Shown here: piece after piece, positions 16,779 through 26,137 of the stretch
Position numbering within the stretch: position 1 is the first letter of the stretch
How the letters are laid out: each line of letters begins with the position of its first letter
Source: Lachnospiraceae bacterium NK4A144
GTDB taxonomy: Bacteria > Bacillota > Clostridia > Lachnospirales > Lachnospiraceae
Direction: 5' to 3'
DNA length: 64,000 nt
Assembly: GCA_000424365.1 (NCBI GenBank)
Contig: AUJT01000001.1
Span: forward strand, 310,001 to 374,000
The notes under the pieces: model-generated
Told to the model about the DNA's origin: nothing
Database searches by the model: none
The model's input: only the letters and a program-made list of their open reading frames with translations
Program-made: the position numbers and the translations under genes

Positions 16779-17987
16779 CTACGCTAACTTAAACATCTTC
16801 TCCAACTCAACTGCGCGGTGCTGCCAGGTATGCGCTTTCTTTGCCTCTTCGTACCCTGCCAGTGCGATATCTTTTGCTTCTGCAGGGTGATCCATGATCC
16901 AGGCATACCGCTCAACGAGCTTATCTATATTTTTTAAGTCATAAAAGACTATATTTTTTCCGTCTACAAAGTAATCATCCAGAGCTCTTGAATGATCGGA
17001 GAGTGAGATCGCTCCGTTCAGCATAGTATTAAATACTCTGTCATGGGCTCCGTCCTTAAACCAAGGCATCACATTTAGAGAAACCCTCGCCTGAGCGATG
17101 GCTTCCAGACATTTTAGGGAATTAACATTCCCTTTATTTATGATATTTTCCGGATGTTTGCACGGCAGATCTTCGTATCCAGCGCCATAAACTGTGATCT
17201 TGTATCCGGCGTCAGCAATAGCAGCTACCGCCTGCCCGCGAAACTGATGCCGTATCTGCAGATCCAGAAAGATCATGTTTTCAAAGCAGTCTCGCAGGTA
17301 TTCGTCCGTAACCTTATCTCCAAAAACTTCACGAATACGCTTCTCAGCGTGATCTTCCAGTGTTTCATCGGGGTTTTCTCTAAGTTCACGGAAAAGAGAG
17401 TGATAGAAATCGATTACAGGCTGATCGCAGCCTTTCAAAAACTTCTCATAGCTTTCCGGCAGGATATAATTTCCGGTAAAAATAATGTCATCCGGGCGCT
17501 TTTCATACGGAATCAGGTCATCTGTCGAAAGTTCCCACTGCATTTTTCCACTGTCAGCGCTCAGCTGAGTGCCTGCAAGCTCCATGTAATGATCTGAATC
17601 AATATGAGGAAAATATCTCTTCATATAGCGAATATGATTACGGTCTATGCAGATCTGAACATATTGGGGAGGGATATGAAGAAATTCCTGGTGATAATAG
17701 TAGGGGTGATCCACGATCATATTATAATAGGGGATGCCTGTTTTCTTTAACCAGACCGGATCCCTGCCCTTACAAAGACATGGATCGTTGATCATTCCAT
17801 TAAAATTGAACGCGAAAACAACAGTATTTCCGGGTTCTACGAAATTTTCAAGCTTGCTGAAACTCATGAAAGGCTCATTACAGTCATAAATATAGACTTC
17901 ATGTCCCATATTTTCAAAAGCATATGCCAATTCAAAAGAAAAAAATTCCTGACTCTCTACAGTATTCTTAAATAATACAATCTTCAT
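16779..17987 (-). CDS. CgeB-like glycosyltransferase (GT-B fold)
   Basis: 402 aa. The N-terminal half (MKIVLFKNT...ELAYAFENMGHEVYIYD) is the acceptor-side Rossmann-like domain; the C-terminal half holds VSLNVMPWFKDGAHDRVFNTMLNGAISLSD, the nucleotide-sugar binding region of the Glyco_trans_1_2/CgeB group. Likely cytoplasmic, glycosylating a surface protein or polymer; the acceptor is unknown. Start supported by agggggaa on the minus strand. Single gene, convergent with the plus-strand island. Confidence 0.8.
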   Translation of the reverse strand: MKIVLFKNTVESQEFFSFELAYAFENMGHEVYIYDCNEPFMSFSKLENFVEPGNTVVFAFNFNGMINDPCLCKGRDPVWLKKTGIPYYNMIVDHPYYYHQEFLHIPPQYVQICIDRNHIRYMKRYFPHIDSDHYMELAGTQLSADSGKMQWELSTDDLIPYEKRPDDIIFTGNYILPESYEKFLKGCDQPVIDFYHSLFRELRENPDETLEDHAEKRIREVFGDKVTDEYLRDCFENMIFLDLQIRHQFRGQAVAAIADAGYKITVYGAGYEDLPCKHPENIINKGNVNSLKCLEAIAQARVSLNVMPWFKDGAHDRVFNTMLNGAISLSDHSRALDDYFVDGKNIVFYDLKNIDKLVERYAWIMDHPAEAKDIALAGYEEAKKAHTWQHRAVELEKMFKLA

Positions 17988-18207
17988 GATTTTTCCCCCT
18001 GCATTTACTCTTTGATAACTACATCGTCAAAGTACAAAAAATTCAACATGAAAATTGGTCAAAAAAATTTTTAAAATTTCTGCGAATATACGTTCGTAAA
18101 ATCCTTGTTTTTTTGACGCTGTTATGTTATTGTAAACCATACTGGCAAAAATCAAGGTGTGAGATTTTGCCCATTTGTATCTAAAAATTATCGGAGTGAG
18201 TACATTT

Positions 18208-20130
18208 ATGGAAGAAAAAGAAAACTATGGCGCCAGTTCGATCCAGGTCTTAGAAGGACTCGAACCCGTCCGGCTGCGTCCGGGCATGTACATCGGCAGT
18301 ACAGGTGTCAGAGGATTAAATCACCTTATATATGAAATAGTTGACAACTCTGTCGATGAGCATCTGGCAGGCTTTTGCAGCAATATCTGGGTAACACTTA
18401 ATGAAGACGGATCCGCTACGGTAACGGATGACGGCCGAGGAATCCCGGTCGGTATGCATGAAAAAGGCGTATCTGCAGAACGAGTAGTTCTTACAACTCT
18501 CCATGCCGGCGGTAAATTTGATGACACCGTATATAAGACAAGCGGTGGTCTGCACGGTGTTGGTTCGTCCGTTGTAAACGCCCTTTCATCATGGCTTGAT
18601 ATCAATGTCAGCAGAGAAGGTCTCATTCATCACGACAGATACGAAAAGGGACGTCCCGTAGTGGAGCTTATTAACGGACTCCTGCCTACTGTCGGACGTA
18701 CCAGAAAGACCGGTACAAGCATCAGTTTTCTCCCTGATCCGGAGATATTTGATACGACACGTTTCAAGGCTGATGATATTAAGAGCCGTCTTCACGAGAC
18801 CGCATACCTTAATCCAAACCTTCAGATCCACTACGAGGACAAACGCCCCGGAACTGAGGAAACACAGGATTTCCACGAACCGGACGGAATAAACGGCTTC
18901 GTTCGTGATATGAACGAGAATAAAGAAATTCTGACTCCTGTTATCTACTTTAAGGGCGAATCCGAAGGAATACAGGTTGAATGTGCTTTCCAGTACGTTA
19001 ATGAATTTCATGAGGATGTTCTCGGATTTTGTAACAATATCTACAATTCCGAGGGTGGTACACATATTACAGGTTTCAAGTCAACCTTTACAACTATCAT
19101 GAACAGTTATGCCCGAGAGATCGGAATTCTTAAAGAAAAGGATTCTAACTTCAACGGTGCTGATATCCGAAACGGCATGACCGGTATCATATCTGTAAAG
19201 CATCCTGATCCGCGATTTGAGGGCCAGACAAAGACAAAGCTCGATAATCAGGACGCTTCACGTGCTGTAGGTAAAGTCACGAACGAAGAGATCCAGCTTT
19301 ACTTCGACCGAAATCTTGACGTATTAAAAACCGTTATCGGATGTGCTGAAAAAGCCGCAAAGATACGTAAATCAGAGGAAAAGGCAAAGACAAACCTCTT
19401 AACAAAGCAGAAATATTCCTTTGACTCAAACGGAAAGCTCGCTAACTGCGTAAGCAAAGATGCTTCCAAGTGTGAGATTTTCATCGTAGAGGGAGATTCT
19501 GCCGGTGGTTCTGCAAAAACTGCACGAAACAGGATGTATCAGGCTATCCTTCCTATCCGCGGAAAGATTCTCAATGTAGAAAAGGCCTCCATTGATAAGG
19601 TTCTTGCAAATGCAGAGATCAAAGCCATGATAAATGCGTTTGGATGCGGTTTTTCCGAAGGATATGGTCAGGACTTTGATATTACAAAGTTAAGATATGA
19701 CAAGATCATCATCATGGCAGATGCCGACGTTGACGGTGCGCATATCGCTACACTGCTTTTGACACTGTTTTACCGCTTTATGCCTCAGCTTATTTTTGAA
19801 GGTCATGTTTATGTAGCTATGCCGCCTCTTTACAAGGCTCAGCCGTCAAGAGGTGAGGAAGAGTACCTGTACGATGACCATGCTCTCGCAGAGTATCGTA
19901 AAAAGCACAAGGGCAATTTTACCTTACAGAGATACAAGGGTCTTGGTGAGATGGACGCAGAGCAGCTGTGGGAAACTACACTTGATCCGGAGCACAGGAG
20001 ACTTAAGCAGGTAAGTATCGACGATGCCCGCATGGCATCCAGTACGACGGCACTTCTCATGGGTAATGACGTACCGCCGAGAAAAGAATTTATCTATCAG
20101 CATGCACGTGATGCAGAGCTTGATATCTGA
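18208..20130 (+). CDS. parE: Type IIA topoisomerase ATPase subunit (ParE/GyrB)
   Basis: 640 aa from ATG 18208 (GGAGTGAG 7 bases upstream); the longer frame from 18175 has no RBS. GHKL ATPase motifs: EIVDNSVDEHLAG, TDDGRGIPVGMHE, GGLHGVGSSVVNALS. Toprim: EGDSAGGSAK and DADVDGAHI. It opens the energy-using half of the heterotetramer that passes DNA duplexes. I favour topoisomerase IV, the second pair of this lineage, because the partner lacks a canonical GyrA box; gyrB is the alternative. The partner gene starts 110 bases downstream, after a palindromic repeat. Confidence 0.88.
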   Translation: MEEKENYGASSIQVLEGLEPVRLRPGMYIGSTGVRGLNHLIYEIVDNSVDEHLAGFCSNIWVTLNEDGSATVTDDGRGIPVGMHEKGVSAERVVLTTLHAGGKFDDTVYKTSGGLHGVGSSVVNALSSWLDINVSREGLIHHDRYEKGRPVVELINGLLPTVGRTRKTGTSISFLPDPEIFDTTRFKADDIKSRLHETAYLNPNLQIHYEDKRPGTEETQDFHEPDGINGFVRDMNENKEILTPVIYFKGESEGIQVECAFQYVNEFHEDVLGFCNNIYNSEGGTHITGFKSTFTTIMNSYAREIGILKEKDSNFNGADIRNGMTGIISVKHPDPRFEGQTKTKLDNQDASRAVGKVTNEEIQLYFDRNLDVLKTVIGCAEKAAKIRKSEEKAKTNLLTKQKYSFDSNGKLANCVSKDASKCEIFIVEGDSAGGSAKTARNRMYQAILPIRGKILNVEKASIDKVLANAEIKAMINAFGCGFSEGYGQDFDITKLRYDKIIIMADADVDGAHIATLLLTLFYRFMPQLIFEGHVYVAMPPLYKAQPSRGEEEYLYDDHALAEYRKKHKGNFTLQRYKGLGEMDAEQLWETTLDPEHRRLKQVSIDDARMASSTTALLMGNDVPPRKEFIYQHARDAELDI

Positions 20131-20138
20131 TACAAATA

Positions 20139-20216
20139 TGATGTCAGGGTCCCAAGGTCTCAATCCTCTTTGTGCAAGCACAATTGGATTTTTTACTTTT
20201 GACCCTGTCATTATCA
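20139..20216 (+). repeat. Palindromic intergenic repeat, copy 1 (between parE and parC)
   Basis: About 75 bp forming an imperfect hairpin: ends GTCAGGGTC / GACCCTGTC, middle AATCC / GGATT, centre TTGTGC-aa-GCACAA. Near-identical to the inverse complement of 22529-22592. Resembles a REP/MITE-type element inserted within the operon. Confidence 0.8.
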
Positions 20217-20240
20217 AAATATTAACGGAGTGCAGATAAA

Positions 20241-22493
20241 ATGCCATCAAATACAGAAGAATATATTATTAGTACCGAATATAGCGACATTATGCAGCAG
20301 AACTATATCGACTACGCTATGTCGGTCATTGTTTCAAGAGCGCTGCCTGATATACGAGACGGTCTGAAACCTGTTCAGCGCCGTACCCTTTATGATATGA
20401 GCGAGCTCGGTATCAGACACGACCGCCCATACCGTAAATGTGCCCGTATCGTCGGCGATACCATGGGTAAATATCATCCTCATGGAGACAGCTCCATCTA
20501 CGATTCCCTCGTAGTAATGGCGCAGGATTTCAAAAAGGGACTTGCTCTGATCGACGGTCACGGAAACTTTGGTTCCATCGAGGGTGATGGCGCTGCTGCC
20601 ATGCGATACACCGAGGCAAGACTGCAGAAGATCACAGAAGAAGCATTTTTGGCAGATCTGGATAAAGACACTGTCGATTTTGTTCCTAATTTCGATGAGA
20701 CAGAGAAAGAGCCCTCAGTTCTTCCTGTACGTGTTCCTAATTTCCTGATCAACGGTTCTGAGGGTATCGCAGTTGGTATGGCTACATCCACACCGCCGCA
20801 CAATATTTCCGAAGTAATAGAAGCCGAAAAGGCATATATGAAGAACCGCGACATTACTACAGAAGAACTCATGCAGATAATGCCGGGTCCGGATTTCCCT
20901 ACAGGCGGAATCGTTGTAAATAAGGATGATCTCCAGAAAATCTATGAGACAGGAGAGGGAAAGATCCGAATCCGTGGTCGTGTAGAAGTGGAACCATTAA
21001 AGGGCGGAAAGAAAAATCTCGTCATTACAGAGATTCCTTATACCATGATCGGGGCAGGTATCGGAAAATTCATGTCTGATGTCGCAGGACTCGTTGAGTC
21101 AAAAAAGACAACAGATATCACCGATATCTCAAACCAGTCAAATAAAGACGGTATCCGTATCGTGATAGAGTTAAAAAAGGATGCTGATGTAGAAAATATC
21201 AAGAACCTTCTCTATACAAAGACAAAACTCGAGGATACTTTCGGCGTAAATATGCTCGCTGTTGTAAACAAACGTCCGGAAACACTGGGACTTCGCCAGA
21301 TCCTTGCTAACCATGTCGGTTTCCTTTATGAAGTAAATACCAGAAAATACACCACACTCCTTGCAAAAGAGAGCGAAAAGAGTGAGGTTCAGGAAGGTCT
21401 CATCCGTGCCTGTGACTGCATCGACCTTATAATCGCGATCCTTCGCGGTTCAAAGAGCAGAGCACAGGCTATGGACTGCCTTGTAAAAGGTATTACAGAA
21501 GGCATCTATTTTAAGCATCCTGAAGATAAAAAATATGCAGCCGATCTTAAATTTACAGAGCGTCAGGCAACAGCTATTCTGGACATGCGTCTTTACAAGC
21601 TGATAGGTCTCGAGATCGACCAGCTGAAAAAAGAGCATGATGAAACTCTTAAGAGAATAGCTGATTATCAGACACTTCTTTCTGATCCTAAGGCAATGGG
21701 CAAGGCTATCATGAAAGACCTTGACCGCTACAAGAAAGAATTTGGACGTGAGAGAAGAACATCTATCGAAAATGCAAAGGCAACAGTATTTGAAGAAAAA
21801 CCTATTGAAGAGATGGATGTATGGTTCTTGATGGATCGCTTTGGTTATGCAAAGCTCATAGATACCAACACCTATGAAAGAAACAAGGAAACTGTGCTTT
21901 CCGAAAACCGCTTTGTGATCCCTGTAAAGAATACCGGTAGGATCGGTCTTTTCACCACCGACGGTACTTTCCACGTTGTAAAGTGTCAGGATCTTCCGTT
22001 CGGAAGACTGCGTGATAAGGGAACACCTATCGACAACATCAGTAATTTCGACAGTTCAAAGGAGAATTATATCCTTGTAGATTCTCTGGAACACATCATC
22101 CATTCAAAGCTTCTTTTCATGACAAAGAATGCTATGGCAAAGATGGTAGACGGTTCTGAATTTGATGTTCTTAAGAGAACAGTAGCAGCTACAAAGCTTT
22201 CCGACGGAGATGAACTTTTACTCTTGAAACCTGTTACTGATGAGACAAGGCAGATACTCCTGCAGACTGAACATGGCTTCTTCCTGCGATTCAATCTGGA
22301 CGAGATCCCGGAAAAGAAAAAGATCGCAGTAGGCGTACGATGCATGAAGCTTGAAAGGGATGATAGCCTTGAGGAAGCATATCTCATGAATTATGCCGAT
22401 GAGCGGACGATCGATTACAAGGGTCAGGAAATGCCCATGACTTATGTAAAAACTGCTCACAGGGATACCAAAGGAACCAAAATCAGAGTATAA
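20241..22493 (+). CDS. parC: Type IIA topoisomerase cleavage subunit (ParC/GyrA)
   Basis: 750 aa. N-terminal breakage-reunion core: YAMSVIVSRALPDIRDGLKPVQRR, the quinolone-region stretch KYHPHGDSSIYDSLV, and the catalytic Tyr in AAMRYTEARL (about residue 123). The coiled-coil tower and a C-terminal beta-pinwheel follow. The GyrA-box position reads GRLRDKGTPID rather than QRRGGKG, so DNA wrapping and supercoiling are unlikely and decatenation (topo IV) is preferred. RBS ggag is 11 bases from the ATG. Enclosed by two inverted copies of the same palindromic repeat. Confidence 0.88.
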   Translation: MPSNTEEYIISTEYSDIMQQNYIDYAMSVIVSRALPDIRDGLKPVQRRTLYDMSELGIRHDRPYRKCARIVGDTMGKYHPHGDSSIYDSLVVMAQDFKKGLALIDGHGNFGSIEGDGAAAMRYTEARLQKITEEAFLADLDKDTVDFVPNFDETEKEPSVLPVRVPNFLINGSEGIAVGMATSTPPHNISEVIEAEKAYMKNRDITTEELMQIMPGPDFPTGGIVVNKDDLQKIYETGEGKIRIRGRVEVEPLKGGKKNLVITEIPYTMIGAGIGKFMSDVAGLVESKKTTDITDISNQSNKDGIRIVIELKKDADVENIKNLLYTKTKLEDTFGVNMLAVVNKRPETLGLRQILANHVGFLYEVNTRKYTTLLAKESEKSEVQEGLIRACDCIDLIIAILRGSKSRAQAMDCLVKGITEGIYFKHPEDKKYAADLKFTERQATAILDMRLYKLIGLEIDQLKKEHDETLKRIADYQTLLSDPKAMGKAIMKDLDRYKKEFGRERRTSIENAKATVFEEKPIEEMDVWFLMDRFGYAKLIDTNTYERNKETVLSENRFVIPVKNTGRIGLFTTDGTFHVVKCQDLPFGRLRDKGTPIDNISNFDSSKENYILVDSLEHIIHSKLLFMTKNAMAKMVDGSEFDVLKRTVAATKLSDGDELLLLKPVTDETRQILLQTEHGFFLRFNLDEIPEKKKIAVGVRCMKLERDDSLEEAYLMNYADERTIDYKGQEMPMTYVKTAHRDTKGTKIRV

Positions 22494-22528
22494 TCGTTAT
22501 CGTTAAATTTTTATCCATATGATGATGA

Positions 22529-22592
22529 TGTCAGGGTCAAAAGGTCAAAATCCGATTGTGCTTGCACAAAGAGGATTGAGACCTTGGGACCC
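22529..22592 (-). repeat. Palindromic intergenic repeat, copy 2 (downstream of parC)
   Basis: Inverse complement of the repeat at 20139-20216, with only a few differences over ~65 bp. It can fold into the same hairpin (arms AAGGTC...AATCC / GGATTTTGACC). Confidence 0.8.
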
Positions 22593-22715
22593 GCAAAACA
22601 CGAGCAAGTAGCGTTATTACGCGGAATGCGAGTGTTTTAGGATTGCGGGAATTGCGTAGCAATGAAGCAATCCGTGACATCAGTAAGGGGCAAAGGTAGA
22701 CTTGTCCCTTACATC
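22593..22715. repeat. Compound hairpin-rich intergenic sequence
   Basis: Directly adjoining the palindrome are further inverted repeats: AAAACAC / GTGTTTT (22596-22638), GGATTGC / GCAATCC enclosing ATTGC-gta-GCAAT (about 22640-22672), and TAAGGGGCAA / TTGTCCCTTA (22684-22711). Such runs look like clustered REP-type elements; no coding frame is evident. Confidence 0.55.
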
Positions 22716-22743
22716 ATATCCATACAGAAATGAGAGTAAGAAT

Positions 22744-23298
22744 ATGAGAGTTATTGCAGGCACTGCCAGACGTCTGAGGCTCAAGACGCTGGATAGCATG
22801 GACACACGTCCGACCCAGGACATTATAAAAGAGACACTTTTTAACGTTATCCAGGTAGATGTGCCCGGAAGCCGTTTCCTCGATCTTTTCGCCGGAAGCG
22901 GAGCTATCGGTATCGAGGCTCTTTCAAGAGGTGCAGAAGAGGCTGTATTCATTGAGAACAACCGTAAGGCTGTATCTATCATCAATGATAATCTGGCATT
23001 TACACATCTCGCAGACCGCGCGGAAGTCATCACCGGTGATGTAATGATCGGCATGCAGCAGATCGAGAAAAAGGGAGTATTCCATATAATCCATATGGAT
23101 CCGCCATATAACAAAGATCTGGAAAAGAATGTGCTGATGTACCTTAAGAATTCAAAGTTAGCTGATGAAGAAACACTTATCATCATAGAGGCATCACAGG
23201 AAACAGATTTCAGCTACCTTGAGGAGCTGGGCTATACGATCGTAAAAGATAAGATTTATCGTCATAATCGTCATCTTTTCCTCAAGAAAAAAGACTAA
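22744..23298 (+). CDS. rsmD: 16S rRNA (guanine(966)-N2)-methyltransferase
   Basis: 184 aa from ATG 22744 ([10 protein letters not shown] is the usual N-terminus; gagag RBS 7 bases upstream). It methylates G966 of 16S rRNA on the assembled 30S subunit using SAM. Motifs: [19 protein letters not shown] (SAM loop) and DPPYNK (N6/N2-amine methylase motif IV). Pairing with coaD directly downstream is the standard arrangement in Firmicutes. Confidence 0.93.
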   Translation: MRVIAGTARRLRLKTLDSMDTRPTQDIIKETLFNVIQVDVPGSRFLDLFAGSGAIGIEALSRGAEEAVFIENNRKAVSIINDNLAFTHLADRAEVITGDVMIGMQQIEKKGVFHIIHMDPPYNKDLEKNVLMYLKNSKLADEETLIIIEASQETDFSYLEELGYTIVKDKIYRHNRHLFLKKKD

Positions 23299-23321
23299 AA
23301 AGAAAGGCACTTAGTAAAAAA

Positions 23322-23834
23322 ATGGCTTGTGCGATCTATCCCGGATCATTTGATCCGGTCACAAAAGGACACATTGATATTATCCGCAGAGCAGCAAAAA
23401 TGTTTGATGTTCTGACCGTTGCTGTACTCAATAATTCCGAGAAAACTCCGTTGTTTTCTGTAGATGAACGTGTTAATATGTTACGTGAGGTTTGTAAGGA
23501 AATTCCTAACGTAAAGGTTGATGCATTTTCCGGTCTTACTGCTGATTATTCAAAGCAGCAGGGCACTGATGTCATCATCCGTGGTCTCAGAGCTATCACT
23601 GACTTTGAATATGAACTTCAGATGGCTCAGACAAACAGGAAGATTCTTCCGTCGGTTGATACCGTATTCTTAACAACCAGCCTTGAATATGCATATCTTT
23701 CATCATCTATCGTAAGAGAGGTAGCCGCATACGGCGGTGATATTCATGAATTTGTACCATCTTACGTTGCACAAAAAGTTTATGCAAAATTGGAGACAAA
23801 AAAGCATGGCCAGTCAGGTAGAACATATCAGTAG
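23322..23834 (+). CDS. coaD: Phosphopantetheine adenylyltransferase
   Basis: 170 aa. Catalyses the fourth step of coenzyme A synthesis: 4'-phosphopantetheine + ATP to dephospho-CoA. Nucleotidyltransferase motif [29 protein letters not shown], and the [14 protein letters not shown] motif are all present. RBS agaaagg. The 3' end overlaps the coiled-coil gene by 29 bases. Confidence 0.96.
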   Translation: MACAIYPGSFDPVTKGHIDIIRRAAKMFDVLTVAVLNNSEKTPLFSVDERVNMLREVCKEIPNVKVDAFSGLTADYSKQQGTDVIIRGLRAITDFEYELQMAQTNRKILPSVDTVFLTTSLEYAYLSSSIVREVAAYGGDIHEFVPSYVAQKVYAKLETKKHGQSGRTYQ

Positions 23835-24519
23835 GATCGAACAGATCATTGAAGAAATCGAAGATTACATCGAAGAGTGTAAATATGCAACTTTTTCCTC
23901 AAGAAATATCCTTGTGGATAAAGAGGTATTTTTAGAGCTTCTTCATGATCTAAAGAAAAACACACCGGAAGAAATCAAGCGTTATCAGAAAGTTATCAGC
24001 AATAAAGAAGCTATCATGAATAACGCACAGCAGAAGGCAAACGAGCTTGTTGCACAGGCGCAGACTTATTCTGATCAGATGATAAATAATCATGAGATCA
24101 TGAAAAAGGCGTACGAACAGGCTGATGAAGTAGTTACGCAGGCAAGACAGCAGGCACTTTCAATCCTTGAGACAGCAAATGCGCAGGCTCAGGAGATCAC
24201 GATGTCCGCTATTCAGTATACAGATGATTCGCTTGCTACTATTCAGAATCTGCTTTCACATTCTATTACTGAAACCCAGGAACACGATGCAGCATTTATC
24301 AATTCATTGAATCAGATGCTCATGACTGTAAATGCAAATCGTGCCGAGCTTCATCCGGAAGATGAGCTTGCACAGGACGAAGCGATCGCTGATCGTGCAG
24401 AAGCAGAAAAAGCGGCTCGCGGTTTTGATCCTGCAAAAACAGAACCAGTTCAGGATGTTTCAGGCGCAGACACCACAAATGAAGTTGCTGGCGATGAAAC
24501 TTTGAATATAATCAGATAA
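23806..24519 (+). CDS. Coiled-coil protein linked to coaD (ATP synthase subunit B/H-like)
   Basis: 237 aa from ATG 23806 (ggag 10 bases upstream), overlapping coaD by 29 bases; the longer frame would lie further inside coaD. Nearly all helical: an N-terminal ~60 residues ([21 protein letters not shown]) that are well ordered, then Ala/Gln-rich heptads ([29 protein letters not shown]) resembling V/F-ATPase stalk subunits or DivIVA-like proteins, and an acidic disordered tail. In Lachnospiraceae this gene regularly follows coaD; a role in cell-division or envelope scaffolding is only a guess. Confidence 0.8.
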   Translation: MASQVEHISRIEQIIEEIEDYIEECKYATFSSRNILVDKEVFLELLHDLKKNTPEEIKRYQKVISNKEAIMNNAQQKANELVAQAQTYSDQMINNHEIMKKAYEQADEVVTQARQQALSILETANAQAQEITMSAIQYTDDSLATIQNLLSHSITETQEHDAAFINSLNQMLMTVNANRAELHPEDELAQDEAIADRAEAEKAARGFDPAKTEPVQDVSGADTTNEVAGDETLNIIR

Positions 24520-24528
24520 ATCTAATTT

Positions 24529-24557
24529 AGCCGTCATAGAAATATGACGGCTTTTAT
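24529..24557 (+). terminator. Intrinsic terminator of the rsmD-coaD operon
   Basis: AGCCGTCAT / ATGACGGCT perfect 9-bp stem, loop of 6 bases, then TTTATTT. Confidence 0.9.
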
Positions 24558-24632
24558 TTCTAAGACCATCAGGTGCCAATGGTATTTGTGTTCCGAAGGT
24601 ATCTGATGTGATCGTGTATGGGGGGGATTTTC

Positions 24633-26099
24633 ATGAGTAAAGTACTTTCAGGTCTTGAGCCCGAAAAGGTATTTCATTTTTTTGAAGAAATCTGTAATAT
24701 TCCGCACGGTACAGGTAATACCGCTGCACTTAGAGAGTATATAGCAGAGTTCGCAAAAGAAAAGGGCCTTGAATCAAGAACAGACGAAGCCGGAAATATT
24801 GTCATTCATGTGCCGGCATCAAAGGGTGCAGAAAATGCAGCTACCGTTCTTCTCCAGGCTCATCTTGATATGGTTTGTGAGAAAAATGATGACAGCAGAC
24901 ACAATTTCAGAAATGATCCTCTGGATCTGAATGTCATGGATGATGATATCTACGCCAGAGGAACTACGCTTGGCGCAGAAGGCGGAGCCGGTGTCGCAAT
25001 ATGTCTTGCGCTTTTGGATTCATCCGATATCATCCATCCGGCACTGGAAATAGTTTTTACAGCGAATGAAGCATTTGGCATGAAAGGTGTACAGGAACTG
25101 GACATGTCTGGTCTGCACGCTAAGTACATGATAGGCTTTGATTCCGATGATGACGGAACTATTCTCACAAGTTCAGCGGGTGTCCTTCTCGGCAATATGT
25201 ACGTTCCCGTAAAATATACGACCAAGAGCGGCCTTAAGTATAAGATCATTGTCGGTGGACTGCATGGCGGTCATGCCGGAACAGCTATCGACTCTTATCA
25301 GGCAAATGCAAACATCATTATGGGACGGCTTTTGCATTTCCTTGGAAAAAGTGTTGATTTTCATATGGCATTTCTGTCAGGAGGACTTGCACAAAACGCC
25401 ATCCCACGTGAAGCAGATTGCCGTGTACTCATTGACAAGAAAGATGCCGAGAGATTTGAAAGTCTGATATCCGATTTTGAAAAGACAATTCAAAATGAAT
25501 ATCGCGCAAATGAGCATAATCTAATGATCTACAGTGATTTTCTGGAAGAAGCAGAAAATGAGCCTGTACTTTTCAAAAAGACTCAGGAACGCGTGATCTT
25601 TCTCTTAAATACTGTGCCTGACGGAGTGCAGAAGACCAGTCAGGAGTCTGATACAAAGGGAATGACCGAAACATCGATCAATGTATCGATGATGCGCTGC
25701 GGTGAATCAGAGTTCTTTCTGCAGGGATCAATCAGAAGTTCAATATCATCTGCCAAATATGCTCTTTCAGAGAAACTTCGCTACCTGACTGAGATGATCG
25801 GCGGACGCTACGAAGAAACAGGAGATTATCCGGCATGGGAGTATAACGAAAATTCCCATCTGATGGCGATCATGAAAGATACCTATAAAGAGGAATTCGA
25901 GAACGCACTTAAGGTAAAGGGCGTACACGCAGGACGTGAAGAAGGAGCCTTTTCTCAGGGAATCCCGGGCATAGATATCGTATCTATAGGTCCGGAAGTA
26001 CAAAAAAGCCGTACTCCTGCCGAAAAGCTGAGCATTTCCTCAACTCTTCGCACTTGGAAGTTCCTGCAGTCTGTACTTAAGCGTTTGGCATCCGAATGA
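24633..26099 (+). CDS. PepD-like (M20C) aminoacyl-histidine dipeptidase homologue with altered metal site
   Basis: 488 aa, the full family length; ATG 24633 chosen because the GGGGGG tract lies just upstream and an earlier ATG (24618) overlaps it. Overall it matches PepD dipeptidases: HLDMVCEKN (His77, Asp79), GTTLGAEGG, TANEAFGM, GFDSDDDG (Asp170), HAGREEG, SIGPEV. Compared with PepD, three zinc ligands are replaced: the bridging Asp is Glu116, the second Glu of the EE pair is Ala147, and the late His is Arg460. The catalytic-base Glu146 remains. It is either an inactive regulator/binder or an enzyme with a changed metal centre. Monocistronic or with the HAD gene 38 bases downstream. Confidence 0.85.
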   Translation: MSKVLSGLEPEKVFHFFEEICNIPHGTGNTAALREYIAEFAKEKGLESRTDEAGNIVIHVPASKGAENAATVLLQAHLDMVCEKNDDSRHNFRNDPLDLNVMDDDIYARGTTLGAEGGAGVAICLALLDSSDIIHPALEIVFTANEAFGMKGVQELDMSGLHAKYMIGFDSDDDGTILTSSAGVLLGNMYVPVKYTTKSGLKYKIIVGGLHGGHAGTAIDSYQANANIIMGRLLHFLGKSVDFHMAFLSGGLAQNAIPREADCRVLIDKKDAERFESLISDFEKTIQNEYRANEHNLMIYSDFLEEAENEPVLFKKTQERVIFLLNTVPDGVQKTSQESDTKGMTETSINVSMMRCGESEFFLQGSIRSSISSAKYALSEKLRYLTEMIGGRYEETGDYPAWEYNENSHLMAIMKDTYKEEFENALKVKGVHAGREEGAFSQGIPGIDIVSIGPEVQKSRTPAEKLSISSTLRTWKFLQSVLKRLASE

Positions 26100-26137
26100 T
26101 CATCGAATGAATTAGTATTAAAGGAACAAGTTTTATA

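Noticed and set aside
18208-22493. Calling the topoisomerase pair gyrB/gyrA
   Set aside because: The A subunit has GRLRDKG instead of a GyrA box and is 750 aa; no dnaA, recF or dnaN nearby. I preferred parE/parC, but a full alignment could reverse this.
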